From Taudactylus pleione (lineage: Eukaryota; Chordata; Amphibia; Anura; Myobatrachidae), in contig JAUIMM010000579.1 in NCBI GenBank assembly GCA_031769625.1, positions 248,001-312,000 of the forward strand: 64,000 bases of DNA, written 5' to 3'. Numbering within the stretch: position 1 is the first letter of the stretch; each line of letters starts with the position of its first letter. The notes below the pieces were generated by a model. The model ran no database searches. It saw nothing but the letters and a program-made list of their open reading frames with translations, and had not been told where the DNA came from. The translations under genes were made by a program, and so were the position numbers. Positions 35,648 to 50,600 of the stretch are shown here, piece after piece.

Positions 35648-38600
35648 TGTAACTATAATCCCTGTCACAGCCTGGGGTCCCCCTGATATAAGTGTGTGCT
35701 AGAGATTAGTGACAGGTGTGTACCTGTATGCTCCCCGCACCCCAAACAGACAGAACATGGGTAACTATAATCCCTGTCACAGCCTGGGGTCCCCCTGATA
35801 TATGTGTGTGCTAGAGATTAGTGACAGGTGTGTACCTGTATGCTCCCCGCACCCCACACAGACAGAACATGGGTAACTTTAATCCCTGTCACAGCCTGGG
35901 GTTCCCCTGATATATGTGTGTGCTAGAGATTACTCACAGGTGTGTACCTGTATGCTCCCCACACCGACAGAACATGGGTAACTATAATCCCTGTCACAGC
36001 CTGGGGTCCCCCTGATATATGTGTGTGCTAGAGATTAGTGACAGGTGTGTACATGTATGCTCCCCGCACCCCACACAGACAGAACATGGGTAACTATAAT
36101 CCCAGTCACAGCAGGGGGTCCCCCTGATATATGTGTGTGCTAGAGATTAGTGACAGGTGTGTACCTGTATGCTCCCCGCACCCCACACAGACAGAACATG
36201 GGTAACTATAATCCTTGTCACAGCCTGGGGTCCCCCTGATATATGTGTGTGATAGAGATTACTCACAGGTGTGTACCTGTATGCTCCCTGCACCCCACAC
36301 AGACAGAACATGGGTAACTATAATCCCTGTCACAGCCTGGGGTCCCCCTGATATATGTGTGCGCTAGAGATTACTCACAGGTGTGTACCTGTATGCTCCC
36401 CACACCCCACACAGATAGAACATGGGTAACTATAATCCCTGTCACAGCCTGGGGTCCCCCTGATATATGTGTGCGCTAGAGATTAGTGACAGGTGTGTAC
36501 CTGTATGCTCCCCGCACCCCACACAGACAGAACATGGGTAACTATAATCCCTGTCACAGCCTGGGGTCCCCCTGATATATGTGTGTGCTAGAGATTAGTG
36601 ACAGGTGTGTACCTGTATGCTCCCCGCACCCCACACAGACAGAACATGGGTAACTATAATCCCTGTCACAGCCTGGGGTCCCACGGATATATGTGTGTGC
36701 TAGAGATTAGTGACAGGTGTGTACCTGTATGCTCCCTGCACCCCACACAGACAGAACATGGGAAACTATAAACCCTGTTACAGCCTGGGGTCCCCCTGAT
36801 ATATGTGTGTGCTAGAGATTAGTGACAGGTGTGTACCTGTATGCTCCCCGCACCCCACACAGACAGAACATGGGTAACTATAATCCCTGTCACAGCCTGG
36901 GGTCCCCCTGATATATGTGTGTGCTAGAGATTAGTGACAGGTGTGTACCTGTATGCTCCCCGCACCCCACACAGACAGAACATGGGTAACTATAATCCCT
37001 GTCACAGCCTGGGGTCCCCCTGATATATGTGTGTGCCTGAGATTAGTGACAGTTGTGTACTTGTATGCTCCCCGCACCCCACACAGACAGAACATGGGTA
37101 ACTATAATCCCTGTCACAGCCTGGGCTCCCCCTGATATATGTGTGTGCTACACATTAGTGACAGGTGTGTACCTGTATGCTCCCCGGACCCCACACAGAC
37201 AGAACATGGGTAACTATAAACCCTGTCACAGCCTGGGGTCTCCCTGATATATGTGTGTGCTAGAGATTAGTGACAGGTGTGTACCTGTATGCTCCCTGCA
37301 CCCCACACAGACAGAACATGGGTAACTATAATCCCTGTCACAGCCTGGGGTCCCCCTGATATATGTGTGTGCTAGAGATTAGTGACAGGTGTGTACCTGT
37401 ATGCTCCCCGCACCCCACACAGACAGAACATGGGTAACTATAATCCCTGTCACAGCCTGGGGTCCCCCTGATATATGTGTGTGCTAGAGATTAGTGACAG
37501 GTGTGTACCTGTATGCTCCCCGCACCCCACACAGACAGAACATGGGTAACTATAATCCCTGTCACAGCCTGGGGTCCCCCTGATATATGTGTGTGCTAGA
37601 GATTACTGACAGGTGTGTACCTGTATGCTCCCCGCACCCCACACAGACAGAACATGGGTAACTATAATCCCTGTCACAGCCTGGGGTCCCCCTGATATGT
37701 GTGTGCTAGAGATTAATGACAGGTGTGTACCTGTATGCTCCCCGCACCCCACACAGACAGAACATGGGTAACTATAATCCCTATCACAGCCTGGGGTCTC
37801 CCTGATATATGTGTGTGCTAGAGATTAGTGACAGGAGTGTACCTTTATGCTCCCCACACCACACACAGACAGAACATGGGTAACTATAATCCCTGTCACA
37901 GCCTGGGGTCCCCCTGATATGTGTGTGCTAGAGATTAGTGACAGGTGTGTACCTGTATGCTCCCTGCACCCCACACAGACAGAACATGGGTAACTATAAT
38001 CCCTGTCACAGCCTGGGGTCCCCCTGATATATGTGTGTGCTAGAGATTAGTGACAGGTGTGTACCTGTATGCTCCCCGCACCCCACACAGACAGAACATG
38101 GGTAACTATAATCCCTGTCACAGCATGGTGTCACAGCATGGTAACCCCTGATATATGTGTGTGCTAGAGATTAGTGACAGGTGTGTACCTGTATGCTCCC
38201 CACACCCCACACAGACAGAACATGGGTAACTATAATCCCTGTCACAGCCTGGGGTCCCCCTGATATGTGTGTGCTAGAGATTAGTGACAGGTGTGTACCT
38301 GTATGCTCCCCGCACCCCACACAGACAGAACATGGGTAACTATAATCCCTGTCACAGCCTGGGGTCCCCCTGATATGTGTGTGCTAGACATTAGTGACAG
38401 GTGTGTACCTGTATGCTCCCCGCACCCCACAGACAGAACATGGGTAACTATAATCCCTGTCACAGCCTGGGGTCCCCCTGATATATGTGTGTGCTAGAGA
38501 TTAGTGACAGGTGTGTACCTGTATGCTCCCCGCACCCCACACAGACAGAACATGGGTAACTATAATCCCTGTCACAGCCTGGGGTCTCCCTGATATATGT

Positions 38601-40899
38601 GTGTGCTAGAGATTAGTGACAGGAGTGTACCTGTATGCTCCCCACACCCCACACAGACAGAACATGGGTAACTATAATCCCTGTCACAGCCTGGGGTCCC
38701 CCTGATATATGTGTGTGCTAGAGATTAGTGACAGGTGTGTACCTGTATGCTCCCCGCACCCCACACAGACAGAACATGGGTAACTATAATCCCTGTCACA
38801 GCCTGGGGTCCCCCTGATATATGTGTGTGCTAGAGATTACTGACAGGTGTGTACCTGTATGCTCCCCGCACCCCACACAGACAGAACATGGGTAACTATA
38901 ATCCCTGTCACAGCCTGGGGTCCCCCTGATATATGTGTGTGCTAGAGAATAGTGACAGGAGTGTACCTTTATGCTCCCCACACCCCACACAGACAGAACA
39001 TGGGTAACTATAATCCCTGTCACAGCCTGGGGTCCCCCTGATATAAGTGTGTGCTAGAGATTAGTGACAGATGTGTACCTGTATGCTCCCCACACCCCAC
39101 ACAGACAGAACATGGGTAACTATAATCCCTGTCACAGCCTGGGGTCCCCCTGATATATGTGTGTGCTAGAGATTAGTGACAGGTGTGTACCTGTATGCTC
39201 CCCGCACCCCACACAGACAGAACATGGGTAACTATAATCCCTGTCACAGCCTGGGGTCTCCCTGATATATGTGTGTGCTAGAGATTAGTGACAGGAGTGT
39301 ACCTGTATGCTCCCCACACCCCACACAGACAGAACATGGGTAACTATAATCCCTGTCACAGCCTGGGGTCCCCCTGATATATGTGTGTGCTAAAGATTAG
39401 TGACAGGTGTGTACCTGTATGCTCCCCACACCCCACACAGACAGAACATGGGTAACTATAATCCCTGTCACAGCCTGGGGTCCCCCTGATATATGTGTGT
39501 GCTAGAGATTAGTGACAGGTGTGTACCTGTATGCTCCCTGCACCCCACACAGACAGAACATGGGTAACTATAATCCCTGTCACAGCCTGGGGTCCCCCTG
39601 TTATATGTGTGTGCTAGAGATTAGTAACAGGTGTGTACCTGTATGCTCCCTGCACCCCACACAGACAGAACATGGGTAACTATAATCCCTCTCACAGCCT
39701 GGGGTCCCCCTGATATAAGTGTGTGCTAGAGATTAGTGACAGGTGTGTACCTGTATGCTCCCCGCACCCCACACAGACAGAACATGGGTAACTATAATCC
39801 CTGTCACAGCCTTTGGTCCCCCTGATATATGTGTGTGCTAGAGATTAGTGACAGGTGTGTACCTGTATGCTCCTTGCTCCCCACACAGACAGAACATGGG
39901 TAACTATAATCCCTGTCACAGCCAGGGGTCCCCCTGATATATGTGTGTGCTAGAGATTAGTGACAGGTGTGTACCTGTATGCTCCCCACACCCCACACAG
40001 ACAGAACATGGATAACTATAATCCCTGTCACAGCCTGGGGTCCCCCTGATATAAGTGTGTGCTAGAGATTAGTGACAGGTGTGTATCTGTATGCTCCCCA
40101 CACCCCACACAGACAGAACATGGGTAACTATAATCCCTGTCACAGCCTGGGGTCCCCCTGATATATGTGTGTGCTAGAGATTAGTGACAGGTGTGTACCT
40201 GTATGCTCCTTGCTCCCCACACAGACAGAACATGGGTAACTATAATCCCTGTCACAGCCAGGGGTCCCCCTGATATATGTGTGTGATAGAGATTAGTGAC
40301 AGGTGTGTACCTGTATGCTCCCCGCACCCCACACAGACAGAACATGGGTAACTATAATCCCTGTCACAGCCTGGGGTTCCCCTGATATATGTGTGTGCTA
40401 GAGATTACTGACAGGTGTGTACCTGTATGCTCCCCGCACCCCACACAGACAGAACATGGATAACTATAATCCCTGTCACAGCCTGGGGTCCCCCTGATAT
40501 ATGTGTGTGCTAGAGATTAGTGACAGGTGTGTACCTGTATGCTCCCCGCACCCCACACAGACAGAACATGGGTAACTATAATCCCTGTCACAGCCTGGGG
40601 TCCCCCTGATATCTGTGTGTGATAGAGATTACTGACAGGTGTGTACCTGTATACTCCCCGCACCCCACACAGACAGAACAGGGATAACTATAATCCCTGT
40701 CACAGAGTGGTGTCACCCTGATATATGTGTGAGCTAGACATTAGTGACAGGTGTGTACCTGTATGCTCCCCGCACCCCACACAGACAGAACATGGGTAAC
40801 TATAATCCCTGTCACAGCCTGGGGTCCCCCTGATATATGTGTGAGCTAGAGATTAGTGACAGGTGTGTACCTGTATGCTCCCCACACCCCACACAGACA

Positions 40900-41260
40900 G
40901 AACATGGGTAACTATAATCCCTGTCATAGTAGAGATTAGTGACAGGTGTGTGCCTTTATGCTCCCCGCACCCCACACAGACAGAACATGGGTAACTATAA
41001 TCCCTGTCACAGCCTGGGGTCCCCCTGATATAAATGTGTGCTAGAGATTAGTGACAGGTGTGTACCTGTATGCTCCCCGCACCCCACACAGACAGAACAT
41101 GGGTAACTATAATCCCTGTCACAGCCTGGGGTCCCCCTGATATATGTGTGAGCTAGAGATTAGTGACAGGTGTGTACCTGTATGCTCCCCACACCCCACA
41201 CAGACAGAACATGGGTAACTATAATCCCTGTCATAGTAGAGATTAGTGACAGGTGTGTAC
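40900..41260 (+). repeat. Short (83-bp) satellite C units
   Basis: At about 40,925 and 41,232, and again at about 44,788, the sequence jumps from cctgtcatag directly to tagagattag, removing 29 bp and leaving an 83-bp unit. The junction is identical in all three, implying one deletion that was later copied with neighbouring units. Confidence 0.85.
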
Positions 41261-44200
41261 CTTTATGCTCCCCGCACCCCACACAGACAGAACATGGGTA
41301 ACTATAATCCCTCTCACAGCCTGGGGTCCCCCTGATATATGTGTGTGCTAGAGATTAGTGACAGGTGTGTACCTGTATGCTCCCCGCACCCCACACAGAC
41401 AGAACATGGGTAACTATAATCCCTGTCACAGCCTGGGGTCCCCCTGATATATGTGTGAGCTAGAGATTAGTGACAGGTGTGTACCTGTATGCTCCCCACA
41501 CCCCACACAGACAGAACATGGGTAACTATAATCCCTGTCACAGCCTGGGGTCCCCCTGATATATGTGTGTGCTAGAGATTAATGACAGGTGTGTACCTGT
41601 ATGCTCCCCACACCCCACACAGACAGAACATGGGTAACTATAATCCCTGTCACAGCCTGGGGTCCCCCTGATATATGTGTGTGCTAGAGATTAGTGACAG
41701 ATGTGTACCTGTATGCTCCCCGTACCCCACACAGACAGAACATGGGTAACTATAATCCCTGTCACAGCCTGGGGTCCCCCTGATATATGTGTGTGCTAGA
41801 GATTAGTGACAGGTGTGTACCTGTATGCTCCCCACACCCCACACAGACAGAACATGGGTAACTATAATCCCTGTCACTGCCTGGGGTCCCCCTGATATAT
41901 GTGTGTGCTAGAGATTAGTGACAGGTGTGTACCTGTATGCTCCCCGCACCCCACATAGACAGAACATGTGTAACTATAATCCCTGTCACAGCCTGGGGTC
42001 CCCTTGATATATGTGTGTGCTAGAGATTAGTGACAGGTGTGTACCTGTATGCTCCCCGCACCCCACACAGACAGAACATGGGTAACTATATTCCCTGTCA
42101 CAGCCTGGGGTACCCCTGATATAAGTTTGTGCTAGAGATTACTGACAGGTGTGTACCTGTATGCTCCCCGCACCCCACACAGACAGAACATGGGTAACTA
42201 TAATCCCTGTCACAGCCTGGGGTCCCCCTGATATATGTGTGTGCTAGAGATTAGTGACAGGTGTGTACCTGTATGCTCCCCACACCCCACACAGACAGAA
42301 CATGGATAACTATAATCCCTGTCACAGCCTGGGGTCCCCCTGATATATGTGTGTGCTAGAGATTAGTGACAGGTGTGTACCTGTATGCTCCCCGCACCCC
42401 ACGCAGACAGAACATGGGTAACTATAATCCCTGTCACAGCCTGGGGTCCCCCTGATATATGTGTGTGCTAGAGATTAGTGACAGGTGTGTACCTGTATGC
42501 TCCCCGCTCCCCACACAGACAGAACATGGGTAACTATAATCCCTGTTACAGCCTGGGGTCCCCCTGATATATATGTGTGTGATAGAGATTACTGACAGGT
42601 GTGTACCTGTATGCTCCCCGCACCCCACACAGACAGAACATGGGTAACCATAATCCCTGTCACAGCCTGGGGTCCCCCTGATATATGTGTGTGCTAGAGA
42701 TTAGTGACAGGTGTGTACCTGTATGCTCCCGCACCCCACACAGACAGGACATGGGTAACTATAATCCCTGTCACAGCCTGGGGTCTCCCTGATATATGTG
42801 TGTGCTAGAGATTAGTGACAGGAGTGTACCTGTATGCTCCCCGCACCCCACACAGACAGAACATGGTTTACTATAATCCCTGTCACAGCCTGGGGTCCCC
42901 CTGATATATGTGTGTGCTAGAGATTAGTGACAGGTGTGTACCTGTATGCTCCCCGCACCCCACACAGACAGAACATGGTTTACTATAATCCCTGTCACAG
43001 CCTGGGGTCCCCCTGATATATGTGTGTGTTAGAGATTAGTGACAGGTGTGTACCTGTATGCTCCCCGCTCCCCAAACAGACAGAACATGGGTAACTATAA
43101 TCCCTGTCACAGCCTGGGGTCCCCCTGATATATGTGTGTGCTAGAGATTAGTGACAGGTGTGTACCTGTATGCTCCCCGCACCCCACACAGACAGAACAT
43201 TGGTAACTATAATCCCTGTCACAGCCTGGGGTCCCCCTGATATATGTGTGTGCTAGAGATTAGTGACAGGTGTGTACCTGTATGCTCCCCGCACCCCACA
43301 CAGACAGAACATGGTTTACTATAATCCCTGTCACAGCCTGGGGTCCCCCTGATATATGTGTGTGTTAGAGATTAGTGACAGGTGTGTACCTGTATGCTCC
43401 CCGCTCCCCAAACAGACAGAACATGGGTAACTATAATCCCTGTCACAGCCTGGTTTCCCCCTGATATATGTGTGTGCTAGAGATTACTGACAGGTGTGTA
43501 CCTGTATGCTCCCCGCACCCCACACAGACAGAACATGGGTAACTATAATCCCTGTCACAGCCTGGGGTCCCCCTGATATATGTGTGTGCTAGAGATTAGT
43601 GACAGGTGTGTACCTGTATGCTCCCTGCACCCCACACAGACAGAACATGGGTAACTATAATCCCTGTCACAGCCTGGGGTCCCCCTGTTATATGTGTGTG
43701 CTAGAGATTAGTGACAGGTGTGTACCTGTATGCTCCCCGCACCCCACACAGACAGAACATGGGTAACTATAATCCCTGTCACAGCCTTTGGTCCCCCTGA
43801 TATATGTGTGTGCTAGAGATTAGTGACAGGTGTGTATCTGTATGCTCCCCACACCCCACACAGACAGAACATGGGTAACTATAATCCCTGTCACAGCCTG
43901 GGGTCCCCCTGATATATGTGTGTGCTAGAGATTAGTGACAGGTGTGTACCTGTATGCTCCTTGCTCCCCACACAGACAGAACATGGGTAACTATAATCCC
44001 TGTCACAGCCTGGGGTCCCCCTGATATATGTGTGTGCTAGAGATTAGTGACAGGTGTGTACCTGTATGCTCCCCGCACCCCACACAGACAGAACATGGGT
44101 AACTATAATCCCTGTCACAGCCTGGGGTCCCCCTGATATATGTGTGTGCTAGAGATTACTGACAGGTGTGTACCTGTATGCTCCCTGCTCCCCACACAGA

Positions 44201-47200
44201 CAGAACATGGGTAACTGTAATCCCTGTCACAGCCTGGGCTCCCCCTGATATATGTGTGTGCTAGAGATTAGTGACAGGTGTGTACCTGTATGCTCCCCGC
44301 ACCCCACACAGACAGAACATGGGTAACTATAATCCCTGTCACAGCCTGGGGTCCCCCTGATATATGTGTGTGCTAGAGATTAGTGACAGGTGTGTACCTG
44401 TATGCTCCCCACACCCCACACAGACAGAACATGGGTAACTATAATCCCTGTCACAGCCTGGGGTCCCCCTGATATCTGTGTGTGATAGAGATTACTGACA
44501 GGTGTGTACCTGTATGCTCCCCGCACCCCACACAGACAGAACAGGGATAACTATAATCCCTGTCACAGCCTGGGGTCCCCCTGATATATGTGTGAGCTAG
44601 AGATTAGTGACAGGTGTGTACCTGTATGCTCCCAGCACCCCACACAGACAGAACATGGGTAACTATAATCCCTGTCACAGCCTGGGGTCCCCCTGATATA
44701 TGTGTGTGCTAGAGATTAGTGACAGGTGTGTACCTGTATGCTCCCCGCACCCCACACAGACAGAACATGGGTAACTATAATCCCTGTCATAGTAGAGATT
44801 AGTGACAGGTGTGTACCTTTATGCTCCCCGCACCCCACACAGACAGAACATGGGTAACTATAATCCCTCTCACAGCCTGGGGTCCCCCTGATAAAAGTGT
44901 GTGCTAGAGATTAGTGACAGGTGTGTACCTGTATGCTCCCTGCTCCCCACACAGACAGAACATGGGTAACTATAATCCCTGTCACAGCCTGGGGTCCCCC
45001 TGATATAAATGTGTGCTAGAGATTAGTGACAGGTGTGTACCTGTATGCTCCCCGCACCCCACACAGACAGAACATGGGTAACTATAATCCCTGTCACAGC
45101 CTGGGGTCCCCCTGATATATGTGTGAGCTAGAGATTAGTGACAGGTGTGTACCTGTATGCTCCCCGCACCCCACACAGACAGAACATGGGTAACTATAAT
45201 CCCTGTCACAGCCTGGGGTCCCCCTGATATGTGTGTGCTAGAGATTAGTGACAGGTGTGTACCTGTATGCTCCCCACACCCCACACAGACAGAACATGGG
45301 TAACTATAATCCCTCTCACAGCCTGGGGTCCCCCTGATATGTGTGTGCTAGAGATTAGTGACAGGTGTGTACCTGTATGCTCCCCGCACCCCACACAGAC
45401 AGAACATGGGTAACTATAATCCCTCTCACAGCCTGGGGTCCCCCTGATATGTGTGTGCTAGAGATTAGTGACAGGTGTGTACCTGTATGCTCCCCACACC
45501 CCACACAGACAGAACATGGGTAACTATAATCCCTGTCACAGCCTGGGGTCCCCCTGATATATGTGTGTGCTAAAGATTAGTGACAGGTGTGTACCTGTAT
45601 GTTTCCTACACCCCTCACAGACAGAACATGGGTAACTATAATCCCTGTCACAGCCTGGGGTCCCCCTGATATATGTGTGTGCTAGAGATTAGTGACAGGT
45701 GTGTACCTGTATGCTCCCCACACCCCACACAGACAGAACATGGATAACTATAATCCCTGTCACAGACTGGGGTCCCCCTGATATAAGTGTGTGATAGAGA
45801 TTAGTGACAGGTGTGTACCTGTATGCTCCCCACACCCCACACAGACAGAACATGGGTAACTATAATCCCTGTCACAGCCTGGGGTCCCCCTGATATATGT
45901 GTGTGCTAGAGATTAGTGACAGGTGTGTACCTGTATGCTCCCCGCACCCCACACAGACAGAACATGGGTAACTATAATCCCTGTCACAGCCTGGGGTCCC
46001 CCTGATATATGTGTGTGCTAGAGATTAATGACAGGTGTGTACCTGTGTGCTCCCCGCACCCCACACAGACAGAACATGGGTAACTATAATCCCTGTCACA
46101 GCCTGGGGTCCCCCTGATATATGTGTGTGCTAGAGATTAGTGACAGGTGTGTACCTGTATGCTCCCCACACCCCACACAGACAGAACATGGGTAACTATA
46201 ATCCCTGTCACAGCCTGGGGTCCCCCTGATATATGTGTGTGCTAGTGATTAGTGACAGGTGTGTACCTGTATGCTCCCCGCTCCCCACACAGACAGAACA
46301 TGGGTAACTATAATCCCTGTCACAGCCTGGGGTCCCCCTGATATATGTGTGTGCTAGAGATTAGTGACAGGTGTGTACCTGTATGCTCCCCACACCCCAC
46401 ACAGACAGAACATGGGTAACTATAATCCCTGTCACAGCCTGGGGTCCCCCTGATATATGTGTGTGCTAGAGATTAGTGACAGGTGTGTACCTGTATGCTC
46501 CCCGCACCCCACACAGACAGAACATGTGTAACTATAATCCCTGTCACAGCCTGGGGTCCCCCTGATATATGTGTGTGCTAGAGATTACTGACAGGTGTGT
46601 ACCTGTATGCTCCCCGCACCCCACACAGACAGAACATGGGTAACTATAATCCCTGTCACAGCCTGGGGTACCCCTGATATAAGTGTGTGCTAGAGATTAC
46701 TGACAGGTGTGTACCTGTATGCTCCCCGCAACCCACACAGACAGAACATGGGTAACTATAATCCCTGTCACAGCCTGGGGTCCCCCTGATATATGTGTGT
46801 GCTAGAGATTACTGACAGGTGTGTACCTGTATGCTCCCCACACCCCTCACAGACAGAACATGGGTAACTATAATCCCTGTCACAGCCTGGGGTCCCCCTG
46901 ATATATGTGTGTGCTAGAGATTACTGACAGGTGTGTACCTGTATGCTCCCCACACCCCACACAGACAGAACATGGGTAACTATAATCCCTGTTACAGCCT
47001 GGGGTCCCCCTGATATATGTGTGTGCTAGAGATTAGTGACAGGTGTGTACCTGTATGCTCCCCGCACCCCACACAGACAGAACATGGGTAACTATAATCC
47101 CTGTCACAGCCTGGGGTCCCCCTGATACATGTGTGTGCTAGAGATTAGTGACAGGTGTGTACCTGTATGCTCCCTGCTCCCCACACAGACAGAACATGGG

Positions 47201-47699
47201 TAACTATAATCCCTGTCACAGCCTGGGGTCCCCCTGATATATGTGTGTGCTAGAGATTAGTGACAGGTGTGTACCTGTATGCTCCCCGCACCCACACAGA
47301 CAGAACATGGGTAACTATAATCCCTGTCACAGCCTGGGGTCCCCCTGATATATGTGTGTGCTAGAGATTAGTGACAGGTGTGTACCTGTATGCTCCCCAC
47401 ACCCCACACAGACAGAACATGGGTAACTATAATCCCTGTCACAGCCTGGGGTCCCCCTGATATATGTGTGTGTTAGAGATTAGTGACAGGTGTGTACCTG
47501 TATGCTCCCCACACCCCATACAGACAGAACATCGGTAACTATAATCCCTGTCACAGCCTGGGCTCCCCCTGATATATGTGTGTGCTAGAGATTAGTGACA
47601 GGTGTGTACCTGTATGCTCCCTGCTGCCCACACAGACAGAACATGGGTAACTATAATCCCTGTCACAGCCTGGGGTCCCCCTGATATATGTGTGTGCTA

Positions 47700-50600
47700 G
47701 AGATTAGTGACAGGTGTGTACCTGAATGCTCCCCGCACCCCACACAGACAGATCATGGGTAACTATAATCCCTGTCACAGCCTGGGGTCCCCCTGATATA
47801 TGTGTGTGCTAGAGATTAGTGACAGGTGTGTACCTGTATGCTCCCCGCACCCCACACAGACAGAACATGGGTAACTATAATCCCTGTCACAGCCTGGGGT
47901 CCCCCTGATATATGTGTGTGCTAGAGATTACTGACAGGTGTGTACCTGTATGCTCCCCACACCCCACACAGACAGAACATGGGTAACTATAATCCCTGTC
48001 ACAGCCTGGGGTCCGCCTGATATATGTGTGTGCTAGAGATTAGTGACAGGAGTGTACCTGTATGCTCCCCGCACCCCACACAGACAGAACATGGGTAACT
48101 ATAATCCCTATCACAGCCTGGGGTCCCCCTGATATAAGTGTGTGATAGAGATTAGTGACAGGTGTGTACCTGTATGCTCCCCGCACCCCACACAGACAGA
48201 ACATGGGTAACTATAATCCCTGTCACAGCCTGGGGTCTGCCTGATATATGTGTGTGCTAGAGATTAGTGACAGGTGTGTACCTGTATGCTCCCCGCACCC
48301 CACACAGACAGAACATGGGTAACTATAATCCCTATCACAGCCTGGGGTCCCCCTGATATAAGTGTGTGATAGAGATTAGTGACAGGTGTGTACCTGTGTG
48401 CTCCCCGCACCCCACACAGACAGAACATGGGTAACTATAATCCCTGTCACAGCCTAGGGTCCCTCTGATATATGTGTGTGCTAGAGATTAGTGACAGGAG
48501 TGTACCTGTATGCTCCCCGCACCCCACACAGACAGAACATGGGTAACTATAATCCCTATCACAGCCTGGGGTCCCCCTGATATAAATGTGTGATAGAGAT
48601 TAGTGACAGGTGTGTACCTGTATGCTCCCCGCACCCCACACAGACAGAACATGGGTAACTATAATCCATGTCACAGCCTGGGGTCCGCCTGATATATGTG
48701 TGTGCTAGAGATTAGTGACAGGTGTGTACTTGTATGCTCCCCACACCCCACACAGACAGAACATGGGTAACTATAATCCCTGTCACAGCCTGGGGTCCCC
48801 CTGATATAAGTGTGTGATAGAGATTAGTGACAGGTGTGTACCTGTGTGCTCCCCGCACCCCACACAGACAGAACATGGGTAATAATAATCCCTGTCACAG
48901 CCTGGGGTCCCCCTGATATAAGTGTGTGATAGAGATTATTGACAGGTGTGTACCTGTGTGCTCCCCGCACCCCACACAGACAGAACATGGGTAACTATAA
49001 TCCCTGTCACAGCCTAGGGTCCCTCTGATATATGTGTGTGCTAGAGATTAGTGACAGGTGTGTACCTGTATGCTCCCCGCACCCCACACAGACAGAACAT
49101 GGGTAACTATAATCCCTGTCACAGCCTGGGGTCCCCCTGATATAAGTGTGTGCTAGAGATTAGTGACAGGTGTGTACCTGTATGCTCCCCGCACCCCACA
49201 CAGACAGAACATGGGTAACTATAATCCCTGTCACAGCCTAGGGTCCCTCTGATATATGTGTGTGCTAGAGATTAGTGACACGTGTGTACCTGTATGCTCC
49301 CCGAACCCCACACAGACAGAACATGGGTAACTATAATCCCTGTCACAGCCTGGGGTCCCCCTGATATATGTGTGTGCTAGAGATTAGTGACAGGTGTGTA
49401 CCTGTATGCTCCCCGCACCCCACACAGACAGAACATGGGTAACTATAATCCCTGTCACAGCCTGGGGTCTCCCTGATATATGTGTGTGCTAGAGATTACT
49501 GACAGGTGTGTACCTGTATGCTCCCCACACCCCACACAGACAGAACATGGGTAACTATAATCCCTGTCACAGCCTGGGGTCCGCCTGATATATGTGTGTG
49601 CTAGAGATTAGTGACAGGAGTGTACCTGTATGCTCCCCGCACCCCACACAGACAGAACATGGGTAACTATAATCCCTATCACAGCCTGGGGTCCCCCTGA
49701 TATAAGTGTGTGATAGAGATTAGTGACAGGTGTGTACCTGTATGCTCCCCGCACCCCACACAGACAGAACATGGGTAACTATAATCCCTGTCACAGCCTG
49801 GGGTCTGCCTGATATATGTGTGTGCTAGAGATTAGTGACAGGTGTGTACCTGTATGCTCCCCGCACCCCACACAGACAGAACATGGGTAACTATAATCCC
49901 TATCACAGCCTGGGGTCCCCCTGATATAAGTGTGTGATAGAGATTAGTGACAGGTGTGTACCTGTATGCTCCCCGCACCCCACACAGACAGAACATGGGT
50001 AACTATAATCCCTGTCACAGCCTGGGGTCCCCCTGATATAAGTGTGTGATAGAGATTAGTGACAGGTGTGTACCTGTATGCTCCCCGCACCCCACACAGA
50101 CAGAACATGGGTAACTATAATCCCTGTCACAGCCTGGGGTCCCCCTGATATAAGTGTGTGATAGAGATTAGTGACAGGTGTGTACATGTGTGCTCCCCGC
50201 ACCCCACACAGACAGAACATGGGTAACTATAATCCCTGTCACAGCCTAGGGTCCCTCTGATATATGTGTGTGCTAGAGATTAGTGACAGGTGTGTACCTG
50301 TATGCTCCCCGCACCCCACACAGACAGAACATGGGTAACTATAATCCCTGTCACAGCCTAGGGTCCCTCTGATATATGTGTGTGCTAGAGATTAGTGACA
50401 CGTGTGTACCTGTATGCTCCCCGAACCCCACACAGACAGAACATGGGTAACTATAATCCCTGTCACAGCCTGGGGTCCCCCTGATATATGTGTGTGCTAG
50501 AGATTAGTGACAGGTGTGTACCTGTATGCTCCCCGCACCCCACACAGACAGAACATGGGTAACTATAATCCCTGTCACAGCCTGGGGTCCCCCTGATATA

